From assembly GCA_037042185.1 (NCBI GenBank), contig JAXQJY010000028.1, forward strand, positions 186,001-250,000: DNA of 64,000 bases, in the 5' to 3' direction. Positions within the stretch are counted from its first letter, which is position 1; every line of letters begins with the position of its first letter. This document shows, in pieces, positions 1-12,447 of this stretch. A program made the position numbers and the translations under genes. The stretch comes from Sordariomycetes sp. S80-01Y. Lineage: Eukaryota > Ascomycota > Sordariomycetes. The notes beneath the pieces were generated by a model. It saw only the letters and a list, made by a program, of their open reading frames with translations. It searched no databases and was not told where the DNA came from.

Positions 1-2481
1 GAGGGCGACAGACCTCAAACCGGAGGGTTCAAGCGCACCGTGAGTGTAAGGGACTCTGATTTTCTTATTTTAGTAGCCGACTTGATACATGTAAGTCCTG
101 ATTCGCAGCTTTCTGGAGGAGAAGGTCTAGCATCACATATCTAGCTGCTATGCCCCTGGCATAGTAAGAGATCGAAAGCCTGCAAGTCACGCTGTAACCT
201 TCAGTGCCCAGGTAAACCGAACATCCCCATCTTCGGGACACCAAGTAGGCAATGCTTCTGGCCAATAAGATTCCCAGCCTACGCCAATGTCGGTGCTGTG
301 CCACGTGGTTGGTCTTCTGCTTCCTTCCCGTACCGGATGCGTTCGCGGCCGACATCTATGGCAGACTCATAATGACTTGACTAAAGTAAGATCCGGTGAG
401 TAATTTCGAGGGTGTGCGGAAAGTTGACTTCATAGGTTTGCAGGATGTCTCGGACTTCGACCTTCTTCCAATATCGCGTGCGTTGGGCCACACTGAAGCC
501 CGCCTTTCATCATAACCCACTTCAACCATTACGCTCAGTGCTTTAGAAGCTCTATGAAGAGTAATGACAGCTTTAGTTCATGTCCTCAAAGTCAATACGA
601 AGAAAATATTTGGGACTACTGGCCAAAAAAGACGCCCTTTGATCGTTGTGTCTACATCACGGTAGACTGAAGTTCGAATAGGGAACACGTGAGTCAAGCG
701 TCTATTATTGGGGGGTTCCCATTATTAGGGGGCTCTCCATTGTGGTGGAATAATACGGGCGGTCAAATCTGAGACAGGGGGCAAGGTTTAGGAGCATCAT
801 TTTTCAACCCCAAACTTAAGTTTAGCTATACATACGGCCCCTTCGCTCTTGAGGCTACTGTCGAGCGCAGATCCCTTCTGAATCGAATGAATGTATATAT
901 TTAATTGATTCTAGATCAACCCTCCTTCTCCAGCCTGGCTCAGTCCAATCTAGGACAGCGGTCTGGGCTCAGTTGCCGTCTTATTTACTAGTAATCGGCT
1001 CATCCATTCTGGGCAATCGTCCTCGAGCAGCTAATCTCAGGCCGAGCATGGATGACTCATCTCAAAAACTTAACCCACATACGTCAAGTCGAGAAAAGAG
1101 TCGAGCTTCGACGGTTTTTCACTACTGAGGTCTAAATAAAGTATCGAGATCACTCACGGGATCCAGGCCGATCTGGCGGGGCGGATGGAGAAGCGGGCCG
1201 AGCCCCAATTGCCGGTTTCGGCAGTCTCTCTGAACACTGCAGAGCCAAAAGCCCTCGTGTAAGACGAGCACATCGAAGTACCTTTTTTCTTTTTTCCTTA
1301 TTCTCTTTCCTTTTTTTCTCGGAGAAAAATGTATAGCTAAGCTTACAAGAAGCCACGAAAGCCCAGGAGACATTCCTCCATCTGGCGATGAGGTTCTGAA
1401 AGGGGGGGGGATCTTGGGGGCCAGGGTTCTCTCTTGGACAGTGGAGATACTGGATTCCTACGATTGTGTAGCCAAGCTTCCTAATGGGCAGACTTGGCGG
1501 GGGGTAGTTCTCACCTAGTCTTGAAATCTTTTTCACCATTCAGCTCAAAGCGACCTGATTGAGACAGACCATCAGTGTTTGCTGGGATTTCGATTGAGTG
1601 TACGGAGTGTAGTCGCCGGTATTCAATAGGGGTGGGGTATGGTGCCGTCAGCGCTACTCTACTCTTTCGTCTCCCATTTCTTCCAATCTCACGATGTAGA
1701 TTCTATTTAGGGGGGGGTTTACGGTAGCATAGGGACTAATCTCTGTTCTCCCAGACAGATACGATCAGAGCAGGGCTCTTGGCATCCGATCAGAGCGTTT
1801 ATATCGACTGGATCATGGCCAATTTCGCATCTCGGAGACGAAAGCAGCGCCGCTCCACTTCTCCACAAATGCGGACATCGGCAGTCTCGACAAGATCGAA
1901 AAAAACAGACCCAGAATCCGGAGAATTCAGCGGCAGAACCCGCCAACTTGGGAACGAGGGCGCATCGGTTGGGAGTCCGCCCTTTGAGGTCATTTCAGCC
2001 GCAACCGCACAGCCGTCATTGCAGAAATCCCAGAATCAAACACGAGCTGCTGCTTCGGTTTGCCGTCGGCTCTGCGCCGCAATGTTGCTGCCTAGATTGG
2101 CGATGAGGGGAAATTCGATCCGCCAGGAAGAGTTTATCTGCATGCCCCGCGGGAGTTCCCCATGGAATCTTCAGCACGTTGGCGGTGAGTGGCCCGCGAG
2201 TCTTGGGGACGGCCGCTTCGATCCCATGGATCATCATCCTTCGTTTCCCAAAGGAACAAAAAAGTCGGGAATCCACATTGGTTCATAACGAAGCGATCCC
2301 CCCAAAACTAATCATCTTCTTCGACAACTCCTCCCCGAACTCTCGGGATTTCTTGCACGTTTGGTGGATGTCAATGTCGGTTCGAGGCTGCTTCTAAAAC
2401 CCTACCGTGTACTCCAACCACCCATCTCGAGATCAGCCGCGACGCAGACCGCCGAAAGGGTGGGACGCATACGTTTTCACG
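1..2481. other. Non-coding stretch left of the sugar transporter
   Basis: I see no gene here. Open frames on both strands are short, overlap each other and have no recognisable domains. Visible structure is limited to a pyrimidine-rich tract around 1279-1320, a G9 run near 1400, and a small imperfect direct duplication near 703-739. The last few hundred bases are presumably the promoter and 5' leader of the sugar transporter. A CCCCGC hexamer at about 2140, which fits the known fungal carbon-repressor (CreA-type) site, lies there but could easily be chance. Confidence 0.6.
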
Positions 2482-4193
2482 ATGTCGGATCTGAAGCGCG
2501 AGAAGCTCAACTTGCGCGGGAGCTTCAACCTCCCGCTGACGTGCACGGTAACGGCCATATGTGTGTCGCAGATAGCCTACGGATTCGAGACGCAGGGCTA
2601 CGCCGCGATCCAGGCCCTCGATGCCTTCGTCATACAGTTCGGCCAGTGGGATCCCGAGACGGAGACCTACTACTACCCTTCGACATGGCTCTCCATGTTC
2701 AACGCTTTCGGTCTGCTGGGGCTGCTGGTCGGCGTCGTCATCGGCAGCATGGTTAGCAAGCACTTCGGTCGTCGGTGGTGTATGTTCTCGATGAGTATCT
2801 GGGGTCTGGTGACGGCTACGATTACCATCACGTCCAAGACGCCGTCGCAGATCATGGTCGGTCGAGTTTTGAACTGTACGTACTGGAGCGCAACGTAGGC
2901 GCCAACGCTGACGGCTGGGCTGTAGTCGTTTATTCCGGCATGGAACTAGCCGTCGTCCCTGTTTTCCAGGCCGAGGTCACACCAAAAGCGGCTCGGGGTT
3001 TTGTCGTCGGTACATATCAGCTGTGCCTGGGTGTAGGTCGCCCTCCTTGCCAGCCTGGTGCTTTGCTGACCTCGCCCACAGCTCGGTGGTCTTCTCGTCA
3101 ACGCAGTCTGCTACGGTACGCAGGACCGCACCGACAACTCCGCCTTCCTCATCCCCTTCGGTCTCTACTACGTCATACCCTTCTTCATTGCCATCGCCGT
3201 CTGGTTCATCCCCGAATCGCCGCGCTGGCTGGCCATCCAGGAGCGCCATGACGAAGCGCTGAACGCCCTCGCCCGGCTGCGGAGGGGCAAGTATTCCGAG
3301 GCCGAGATCCAGGCCGAGTTCCAGGATGTCGTCGCCAGCCTCAAGCACGAGCGCGAGATAGAGAAGGGTGTCTTCGCGGACATGTTCAAGGGCTTCAACC
3401 TGCGCCGTACCATCATCATCTTCATGATCAACTTCTTCGTGCAGGCGACCGGCCAGGCGTTTGCGTCGCAGTATGGCGCGCTCTTCATCAAGAGCCTGGG
3501 GACGGTGAACCAGTTCACCATGAGTATGATTGCCAGCGTCATCAATATCTCTGCCTCCATTGGTGCGATGTTTGCCGTCGAGTCGCTTGGTCGCCGGAAG
3601 CTCATCTACATTGGTGGTGGCATTCAATGCGCTGCGCTGTTGACGATGGGAGGGCTCGGCACTATTGCGCCAGCGACGTACCAGGTGAACGTGGCCATCG
3701 TGTCCATGATGATCATATACCTGGCCGGATTCACCTTTGGATGGGCGCCTGTGGTGTACATCTGCACTGCTGAGCTTCCAAGCGCGCGACTGCGCGACAT
3801 TACGTTCCGCTCCGGATCCGTGGTCAACGTAGCAACCAAGTAAGATTCGGAAAATCACCATTGCACACGTTCGCTAACAACAACCGCAGCTTCTTGGTTA
3901 CATTCACGCTGCCGTACCTTCTCAATGCCGACTACGCCAACCTCCAGTCCAAGGTGGGCTTCATCTACGGATCCATCTCCTTCGTCTCGGTGGTCTGCGC
4001 TTGGTTCTTCGTACCTGACTGTCGCGGACGGTCTTTGGAAGACATCAACCGCCTTTTCGAATCTAGCCACCCGGCAAGACGGTTCCATAAGGTGTCTATG
4101 GACACGCTGGAGCCGGTATTCGAGGTTGACCACAAGCATGTAGCAGGTAGCGCGAAGGAAGATATGGGGCCGGGCGCGACCAGGAAGGTTTGA
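2482..4193 (+). CDS. MFS sugar porter (hexose/oligosaccharide transporter), 4 exons
   Basis: A proton-coupled sugar transporter of the MFS sugar-porter family, acting at the plasma membrane. Exons are 2482-2875, 2926-3032, 3082-3839 and 3890-4193, giving 520 residues, usual for the family. Seen: an N-terminal hydrophobic segment beginning LNLRGSFNLPL, the loop motif FGRRW after TM2, GRVLN at the end of exon 1, PESPRWL after TM6 in exon 3, ESLGRRK in the second half and the late motif PDCRGRSLEDINRLF. All junctions keep phase and restore conserved blocks, e.g. YSGMELAVVPVFQAE across intron 1. An in-frame ATG at 2407 would add 25 residues; I chose 2482 because the added segment is basic, unconserved-looking and poor as a start context. 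Its substrate cannot be read from sequence; hexose, maltose-type or quinate-like substrates are all possible. Confidence 0.9.
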
Positions 4194-6840
4194 TTGTATC
4201 AAACCACACTTGAACGTTCGTAGAATTGGTTGTAAAACACGTCTTTAGCGAAGCCGATCGTGCCCAAGTGCTGCCAGAAACTCGACGACCAGAGGACCGG
4301 CCGCTGACCCCCTGGCCAATTGTTGAACATAGAACTAGAAGGGGTAAATGGGAGACAGCTCAGGGAGATCTGCAGCTAACTATCGAGTTCAGAATTGGAC
4401 ATTCGACGTGTATGGTTTTGATGTCGTGTCTGATCCTCAGTATGCACTAACGGCATGGGCCGTGAAAGGGGTCGACACTTCAACGCCAACTGTGGGGTAA
4501 AGCAGAATACTTGACACTCTCGACTGATATACATGCCAACCAAGTCTAGCCTGGCCGTCACCGTGGCCCCTCGGAGTCCGCCGCGGAAAGCTGTGATGCG
4601 TGTCGTAGAAATTCAATGTTGGTGGTTGGCAAACCGTTGTGAGCGGGGAATCGACACTGTGATGGCTGCATGAACTGTCTGGCTGGTATGTGACGGGGTG
4701 ACAACCACGCAAAATCCGACGGAGGAGGCTTGGTGCTCCTGGATAAGGCTTCGTTCTGGATTCCCGACCTGTCTCATACATTGCCAAATTCCTTGGCTTC
4801 ACACTAGCGCCACGGCTCGATGCCACACTGGGTAAACTCCTTGCCTTTGGCATTGTGCTGGGAGTATCGAGCCCGTCGCTTGAGGGATGACACTGAGCAT
4901 CACCTGCCGAGACAAGATCAGCACCGATGAAGCTAGAACATAGCTTCTCTTCAGACACCACTGATCCAAGACGGATGAAGACAACCCGCTTGGTTGTGAT
5001 TGCTCCACTACCTCACCGAAGCCAGCGTTGAAGAGCTCGACATTGCAAAAAACGCAAAAATGGGTTTGGATAGATACACATACACTAGCTCAATAGTGAA
5101 GGAGCGGCGGTTTTGCAGAACGCTGACGTGCGGTGATCATCACCATGCTGGTACAAGAGCTTGGGTGCGGAGGCTTGTCGATCCGGAGAAGAATCTGGGC
5201 TGCGTTACCAGCGTCTCCCTTGCGGCCTAGTATAGCATAGTGCAGTTGCTCATCGGATGGCGCTCTCCCGGCTGATCAAGGCCAGTCGCTTATGGGGTCG
5301 ACGGAGCTCAGTCGAGTAGAAGACAGCCAACAGTCGCTCGGATCGGCAAGACCCCAGGTAGTTTCGGCGATCCTGAAGACTGGCAGACTGGTGGCGTTGT
5401 CAGCTGCCAAGGCGCTTGAACAAGAAGCTATGTCTTGCCCGACATCATTGTCGCTATGAGCTAAGTCCGCTTACAGCAAACAGTTCATGAGTTGCACCGG
5501 CAAGGGCCGCCAAAACGAAGCCACCTACGCTGTGGCTGACGTTGAGTGTCGGAGAACTGAGGATATCCCCCCCTTCAAATTGACATTTGGTATAAAGCAA
5601 TGTCAAGCCCCCCAGGGAAGTCGATCACGGGGCCCGTAAGATGACTACCTCTTAGCAACCAGCTTGCAGGGGAAAAGATTCACATCTCATCGTTGTCAAC
5701 GACGGTGACGCCACGTTCCAATTTTCCGCTCAGTTGGTCGGCCTACTTGGGCAACCCGTCTCCCTGAGGTTGTGAAGTCAGGCGTCCCACAACAAGGGCT
5801 GTTCTTCTTATCAAACAAACCGCTCTCCAGAAAGTAGTGTGCCTGGCGTTATATATTGGCAATATGGACAGCGTTGCTCGAGACCCCACACTAGGAGTAC
5901 CAAGTACATCACCGGCTAAAGGGGGCCAGAATGGGTCGCTCACAATCCAACTTCGCTCTGCTATGAAGACCATTTTTACTTGCTTGTGAGGTTTCTAGAA
6001 TGCCAACGCACAACACGGTGGCTGGCTATGGAACCAATGACGAGGCTGATCAGCTGGTAGCCTGAGTGATGCGAACAGTTGGCGCTGCCAGGAATGTACT
6101 GGAACGTCCCCCAAAAAAATCCTTCTGATGAGGAGGCACCAACACGAGTTTCACGCCGTGAAAGCTAAGGTGGCTCGCTAGAGTCATGAGCTGCATAGCT
6201 TCGAGGCGCTGAAGCCGAGCGGCGTCGGACTGGACCGGCGACGTCTGGTTGACGCGTGCGCGCGAGTTGCGAAGAAGGTGTCGGCGGAGCCTGGCAAACA
6301 GCGGTGTGTGTCTGTGCATAGCGAAGCTAGGGACTGGTACGGGGTGGCAGCGGCGGCCGGAGTTGCAGATATGCATGTCTGAGCATCTTGGCCGACGTCC
6401 GGGCGTCGCTGGCGTTGGGCTAAAGGGGTCCGGTTCTCGTAGGGCGAATTAGAGGCCTGAGCGTCAGGTGGCGGGGAGAAGAGGGTTACTGGAGCCGATG
6501 GTTGCAGGTCACAACCGATCGTACGACTTGGTTGACAGGGTGAGGATGATATGGTGTATCGAGAGCTGTCACCCCGAATTAGCCTGCATGCTGCTGCCGC
6601 TGCTGGTGCTGCTTATACTCATGCCTGCAGTGATGGATCGGGCACGGCCGACCAAGGCGGAGAATTTGCTGTCGATCAAGGCCGCGATTGTCGGTCGGGA
6701 TGAAGGGGGGGAGGGGAGGTTGGCGTCGGGGCTTGTCGAGGCCCAGCTGGGGGATCTCGAGAGGTTGGAGGCTGCCCAGCATTTTAGCTCACGCTGCAGC
6801 GCACGGATTGGTGCAACGGCCAAAACCAGATAGCTGGCTC
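4194..6840. other. Gene-free stretch after the sugar transporter
   Basis: No supportable gene. Frames are short and lack domains or fungal-style introns. The 6240-6830 part is GC-rich and open on both strands, but neither translation resembles a known protein, so I read it as non-coding. Confidence 0.55.
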
Positions 6841-7416
6841 CAGGCTAACGCGGCCCTGTAAATGCAACCCACAGGCAGTGGGAGTTGGGCTAGCCGCGGT
6901 GGGGCGCCCGGTCATGCAGTGCAGCGCAGCGTGATCGACAGCGGGCCAACGGGCCAAGGAAACCCAAGGCAACCCTTGTCACGCTTGTCGAGCTCTGGAA
7001 GTTGGTCGTGTCCTCTCCCTCCCACTGTCACTTCTCTCTTGCGTCCCTGCAGTGGCAGACCGAGGCGGTGCCAATCAAAGCGAGGAAACTCGGAGGCTTG
7101 CCTGGGATGCAATGCAGGCCGGATCGAGTCAGAGGAGCTCTGTCCACCGTGCCACCTTGAAGGTCAGTTGCGCTACGCACAACATCTCGAACTCGGGCGC
7201 GGCAACAGTGCGAGCAGTGCGAGCAGATATCCTCACAGCGAGATTAGCGCGAGTGCGGCTTGCGAGCCGCGTCGGTGCGTTTTGCCATGCACCTGTCACC
7301 CGAACTGCCACGCTGCTGATGAGAATCACCCTAACCCAACGGGGGAAAACGGCCTTGACTCGAGCGTGGCCATCACACACATCACACCCGCGCTGTCTGA
7401 GACACCCACGAGGCCT

Positions 7417-7449
7417 GGCGGGCGGGCGGGCAGGCAGGCAGGCAGGCAG
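7417..7449. repeat. Tetranucleotide repeat (GGCG)n followed by (GGCA)n
   Basis: Three GGCG-type units run directly into about five GGCA units. A simple microsatellite in non-coding sequence. Confidence 0.9.
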
Positions 7450-7610
7450 CGAGCGACGGAGCCGGCCTCCCCAGCCTTTTGAAAGGGGCCGACGATCCCC
7501 ATGGCGCCGAAACGGAAAACGGGCGACGATAAAGGGCGAGCCGCAGGTCGGGCAGACATCGTGAGGTGCGGGCCGGACGGCAGGGAACGGGCACCGTTGG
7601 TAGTCAGCGC

Positions 7611-7638
7611 GCAGCACGCAGCACGCAGCACGCAGCGG
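7611..7638. repeat. Heptanucleotide tandem repeat (GCAGCAC)n
   Basis: Three exact GCAGCAC units followed by a degenerate fourth unit, in the putative velvet-gene upstream region. Confidence 0.85.
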
Positions 7639-8401
7639 CATCTGGGAGCTGGATGGACACCACCATCAGCCCAGGGCAGCGGTTCGCCCGCTCAGTGGAA
7701 GCGTCAGCTGCCATGGAGCGTCGTCGCTATCACCATAGCCTGCTGCCGTGGACTTGGCTTGGCTCTCCGAGCGCGGCCCCAGGTCCGTATCTGGCAAAGA
7801 TGGACCCTCGAGGTCGGATACCTGACTTGACGCAAAGAGCTCGATGGGGCTTGGCAAAGGCCTCGTCCCTCAGCAGGGCAGATGCGAGGCACCTCCAGCT
7901 CGAAGGGTCTGAACCAACGGCCCGTGACCTGCAAGGAGCGAGTTGAGGCTCTCCGCTGTCCGGGGTGTGTCGAGGTCAAGGCGACTGGAAGGGGGTTCTG
8001 GGTTGGCGTGAGGGTGTGCATCCGCCTAGACCCGTACGACGTCCGCAGCACCTGTCGACGATCGGCACCCAAGGTCCGGGAAACACAGTCCTTTTGTCGA
8101 CCAAACTGCGCACGATCCATTTGGGTGTCCTGCATCTTCGGAGGGACCCTGCGATCCGGGCCCCGGCGCTGGCGTGGCGCGGGCGCGGTGTGGTGTATCG
8201 CATCGTAATAGTGCTTGTCCGCCCCGTAACCCCGGCCCTCGCCTGAGGTGAGTCTGCCGTGGGTCAATTTGAGCTGCAGCGGAGCCCTAGCAGTCTACAA
8301 AGGCGCGCTAGCGGTCCGGCGAGAAGCCACCTCACCACAGGGCCCACTTCAGGGCACCCCAGGCCCGCTGGCAGGCGATCATGGCCGACAGAGGCCCATC
8401 C

Positions 8402-8447
8402 CACTGCCACTGCCAATGCTAATGCCAACGCCAATGCCACTAAGCGT
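8402..8447. repeat. Degenerate hexanucleotide repeat related to GCCAAT
   Basis: About seven imperfect six-base units alternating GCCACT, GCCAAT, GCTAAT and GCCAAC. Some units contain CCAAT, the core recognised by the CCAAT-binding complex, but the tandem setting suggests a microsatellite rather than a designed promoter element. Confidence 0.75.
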
Positions 8448-8575
8448 CACTGGCAGCTCCCGTCCCGGCCCATCATCCAGGTTCCGAGTCGGCATCACTG
8501 CAGCTCCTCGTAGATTTCAGGTGATCCCCTTCTCCGCGGACCCAGCTCCGGCCTTCCTCCCCTTCCATCCTTCTT

Positions 8576-8625
8576 CCCCAGTCCCGGTCCCAGTCCCAGT
8601 CCCAGTCCCAGTCCCAGTCCCAGTC
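8576..8625. repeat. Hexanucleotide microsatellite (TCCCAG)n
   Basis: About seven nearly perfect six-base units; one early unit is TCCCGG. It lies about 1.7 kb upstream of the velvet start codon. Confidence 0.9.
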
Positions 8626-10305
8626 TGCCTTCAGATTCCAGGTTCAAGCTTAGCCAAGGTAGGTTGCCGACCCAGTCGATTTCCAAATCGATCGCTGCCG
8701 GACAGAGCCTGCAGCACCTCTGGCTGCGTTCCAGCGCGTTCCCGTTAACCTTACCCGCCCCCCTAGTTGGGCCTCAACTCGAACTCGACCCCAGGTCAAA
8801 CAGCCACCACACCATCCATTGGGCCTGGTTGCTCAATCCTATCCCTTCTCATCCTATCACCTCCTCCCAACAAGCTGTTCGCTCACTGCGCACCAACTCT
8901 GCGCTGCCTGGCCTTCCACGTTCGTCCACCAGCAGCGCGCGGCCGCAGCAACGGGAGACCGCCCGCCGCCTGATTCATCACCGACAGCGTGGTACTGGCA
9001 AACCCGACGCCCTGAGCCCTCGCCCTCAACCGACCACGATCCAGGGTGCAAGGGTGCCCTGTTCATTCCTGTTGGCCCGCACTCAGGCTGGCAGAGGACG
9101 GCTTCCGAGGAATCTAAGCTTGCCTTGCAGCAGCTTGCCTAGCCTCTGGGTAACCCTTCCCTCAGCGGCTTCCCTTTTCTTTTCAGACATCCTCCATTCG
9201 CCGGCGAAGGATCTCGCCCAGCCCGCATATACCACGAGGGCCAGGTACGCCTCATGCGCATCTCAGATTGCTCAACGTCCGTCCTTTACTCATCAACCCA
9301 GTGTCTTTAGCTCGCAATTATCGCCTGTGCTTCATCAAACCTCATCAGGTCGCCGACCTCGTTGCGCCAGTCGAGTTCGCCCCAGGAGGGAGTTCACATC
9401 ACTCGCCCTGTCTGCTCACCACGACACTTTCCACCTCTTTCTTCAGTCTCGATCCCCCACGGTTGGCTATCGGTCCAGGACAGAGCCGGTCAACTCCGAG
9501 CGAGCCATTGTCCGTCTTTGGACAAGAATCGACACTTGTCTCAGCCGCCCACGCTTCAAATGCATTAGTCTCACGCCTCACTTTTCGCTACCCGACCGTT
9601 GACAAGTCCCCATTGTCTCAGGGTCAACCGCGTTCCCTTGATCCCCCGCAAGGCTGGGCCTACTTGCACGCCCCTATTGGGTAGCAGTCTTCGCAGCCGG
9701 CCCCTGTGCAACTTGTCGCCGCCGCAGCTTAACCTGCCGTCACCCGCCGCCATCCGCGACTTAACGCTTAACCGGTCCGGCTTCAGCTCAACGACATCTG
9801 CCACTGTCTCACTCACCACGGTACCATCACTGCGATTTGCGGACGGTGTTTTACAGACCCGTATCAGATCTCCGTTCCGCCGTCGCGCAATCCGTTTACT
9901 GGTATCCCTTTTCTGCCTTTCGTTGGCTCGAGCAATACCTCGCCGCTTTCACAAGACGCACCCTTCACGATTCGCATATCAAGCCCTCTCTGCCCTCCGT
10001 CTTGTCTTGCGGCTTCAGCGATCGGCCCACCGTTCTGTCTGACGGTGCTTGAATCATTTTGAAGGCCTAGGTCGCCCCGGCATACCTCCATCGGCCCTTC
10101 AAAGGTCGTGCCTTCTTACCCCTTTTCCTGCGGATACATCAACAGAAGCTCTTCTAGGGGCCCCTGTCGCCGCGGATAGTTTCCCCAGTTCCATTGACTC
10201 TGTTTCCAGCAGCGTCAGATGCCACTTGCGGTAAGCCAGGTGATTTCGACTAAATGATCTCCAAATCCCCTGACGCAACTTCTCGCATCTATCCCTGCCT
10301 GCACC

Positions 10306-11541
10306 ATGTCTCGACCAAACGATGGCTGGCCCCCTGAGGCCAACCATGTTCCCCCGGGGCCTCGACACTTCGGTCCTACATCAACCGACCATTCACAACA
10401 AGGAATTCGCCTTCCTCCTGCGTCCACCCTCCTCGAATCGCACTCAGAGCACTTGTACGCTCAACCAGTACGGCCATCCTCACACCCTGTGCCACCTCAT
10501 CAAGCATATGGCAATACCCCAACAACCCACTACCCGGCTCCCCCACCGTCATCTCGGGGCGCTTACTACAACGCTGAGCACCCCGGGCAACCCCAGCCTC
10601 GGAACTATCCGCCAGCACCATCGCCGTTCCACGCGCCCGACCCGGCGTCCAGGGATAGGGTGACCGATCTGCGGGACTCCAGACCGGCCGAGATGTATCA
10701 AGAACCGCACTACGGTCCATCGCGACAGGTGTTTCCTGGCCACGCAGGGCCGGAGGCTCATCATACCGGCGTTCCGCAGTCAAGCCCAAATCCCTCTGCT
10801 GGGTCTGAGAGAATGTCGGGGTGCTCGGTTCCCAACCTACTCGGTCCAGATAGGGGCGACATACTCCAGAATGTTAAGTTCCGACTCATTATGCGTCAGC
10901 AGCCCAAAGCGGCCCGGGCGTGCGGTTCGGGCGAAAGAGACCGCAGGAACATCGATCCTCCCCCTATCCTCCAATTGCACGTCGACGGCCCGGGGCTGGC
11001 ACCCGAAGATGCGGATAAATACCTCCGCCACGAAGGATATGTTGTCAACTGTTGGATATACGACGAGAGCGCCAAGACGGATGCTTCACACATGCCGTCC
11101 GAGTACCGCTATCAACGCCGTCTGACCGGGTCGGTTGTCAGCACCCCATTCTATGGGAAGGACGATCAGGGTAAGGAAGGATGCTTCTTCCCCTTCTCTG
11201 ATCTGTCCGTGCGCAGTCTGGGTCGCTACCGTCTCAAGTTCCAACTTTGCATGATTGATACCTCAGCCCACGGCAGGAGCAGGAGCCTCCCGATCCTCAG
11301 CGACATTTTCAGCGATGTCTTCGATGTCTACACTGCGAAAGAGTTCCCCGGTATCAACGAGAGTAGCAAGCTCGTGAGGACGCTCCGTGAGCAAGGCTGT
11401 ATTATAGCTATTAAGAAGGGCAACGATAAGAAGAAGAAGCTCGGCGGAGGCGACGATAGCGATGATGACGACGACAGCTACGACAACCGTGGTCCACAGA
11501 CCAAACGCAAGCATCGTCGTCTCATTGAGGACGAAGCTTAG
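10306..11541 (+). CDS. velC: Velvet-domain developmental regulator, VelC type
   Basis: Velvet proteins are nuclear DNA-binding factors that coordinate sporulation and secondary metabolism in fungi. This is a single uninterrupted frame of 411 residues. The first 185 residues are P/S/H-rich and look disordered. The velvet fold runs from about residue 188 (NVKFRLIMRQQPKAARACGS) to about 368 (REQGCIIAIKKGN), including GERDRRNIDPPPILQL, the loop ending GKEGCFFPFSDLSVR and the YTAKEFPGI block. The tail is basic and acidic: a KKKK run, a D-rich stretch and KRKHRR, a likely nuclear signal. The pattern RQQPxAARACG-x-ERDRR with IDPPPILQL and TAKDFPG-like ending is what I associate with VelC rather than VeA, VelB or VosA; the family is sure, the subtype less so. 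It has no neighbouring velvet partner and a very long upstream non-coding stretch. Confidence 0.9.
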   Translation: MSRPNDGWPPEANHVPPGPRHFGPTSTDHSQQGIRLPPASTLLESHSEHLYAQPVRPSSHPVPPHQAYGNTPTTHYPAPPPSSRGAYYNAEHPGQPQPRNYPPAPSPFHAPDPASRDRVTDLRDSRPAEMYQEPHYGPSRQVFPGHAGPEAHHTGVPQSSPNPSAGSERMSGCSVPNLLGPDRGDILQNVKFRLIMRQQPKAARACGSGERDRRNIDPPPILQLHVDGPGLAPEDADKYLRHEGYVVNCWIYDESAKTDASHMPSEYRYQRRLTGSVVSTPFYGKDDQGKEGCFFPFSDLSVRSLGRYRLKFQLCMIDTSAHGRSRSLPILSDIFSDVFDVYTAKEFPGINESSKLVRTLREQGCIIAIKKGNDKKKKLGGGDDSDDDDDSYDNRGPQTKRKHRRLIEDEA

Positions 11542-12447
11542 AATTTTCAAAAGACCAAGAAGGGCCAGGATGGCTACAACAGGGCAAGGACCCCTCCGCG
11601 TTACGGTGGGGGTAATGGCTTACGAAACTACGGGTGAGAAGCGATAACGCGGCACGAAGACATATACCTTGGGCACATTATCTATTGCGCAAATTAATTA
11701 CTCACACTTGATACCTCTGAACTCTGATGCAATAGAGCCCTTTCTTGTGCTGCACGACTTAAGGTTTTCTGTAGTCCAAGGCTGACTTTCTGGAACCCCT
11801 TTTTTTTTGCGCCGTGGGTTAGGATTGGACCCTACCCTGCGGCGTTGGTCTAAGAGCCCACCTGGGCTATTTACAGCTACCTTACGGAAAAGCAGCGCGT
11901 CTAGTAGGAATACATCATGGGCTCCAGTACGAGTCAAAAAGCAAGGACCTTGCTTTCCATAGCCTTGGATAGACATCAATACAAATACAGTGTTGGCAAC
12001 ATAAAAAGCCCATCTTGTCAGGTTGTGTTTGTGCACCAGCTTGCGTTGAGTAATCATGTCTCACAAGATCCTTATTGACCATTGCGCCCGAACGTGGGCA
12101 CGCAGCCACGATCAGTGCTGGCAATTTACCCCGACGCCGGCTAGCGCTAGTTTTTGGCTGACTTTCTCCCGTCATAGTTGAAGCCGCCGGGGTATGGGCT
12201 AACGCAGGTAGGCACCCAAGGTAGACAGAGGCCGTAGTCGGCTCTTGTGGGTCACACACCCCAATATGTAAGGTAGCCTAGCACGGCCACTGCTAATGCT
12301 TAGTAGTACATTAGCTAGCACCTTCATTCTTGCAGCACCTTGTTACTCACCTGCGCCCTGCACCCAAAGAAACGATAGAAGGCTCATACTTAAATCTTTG
12401 CTGAGGCGTCACGAGCCGGGCACCGCCCGGAGCCCTGCAGCAGCGCG
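11542..12447. other. Intergenic stretch between velC and the Zn2Cys6 gene
   Basis: Contains the velC 3' end and the promoter of the Zn2Cys6 gene. No gene seen. I looked here for the palindromic element found in the neighbouring structural-gene promoters and did not find it. Confidence 0.6.

Larger units (their letters stand above)
6841..10305 (+). other. Probable promoter and long pyrimidine-rich leader of the velvet gene
   Basis: This stretch is rich in C and T on the plus strand, poor in minus-strand information, and carries several simple repeats (7417-7449, 7611-7638, 8402-8447, 8576-8625). Several upstream ATG frames occur in the last 2 kb; the largest are 8664-9602 and 9599-10042. Their translations are low complexity (S, P, R, L) with no domain, which is what a long 5' leader gives. 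Fungal developmental regulators often have leaders of this size; that this one is transcribed with the velvet gene is inference. Confidence 0.5.

Noticed and set aside
2977-3861. 294-codon frame antisense to the sugar transporter
   Set aside because: Shadow of a conserved MFS gene; no domain.
8664-10042. Two long plus-strand frames (8664-9602 and 9599-10042) as possible genes
   Set aside because: Low-complexity S/P/R/L translations, no domain, no splice structure, in a pyrimidine-rich region; better explained as velvet-gene leader. Transcript data could reverse this.
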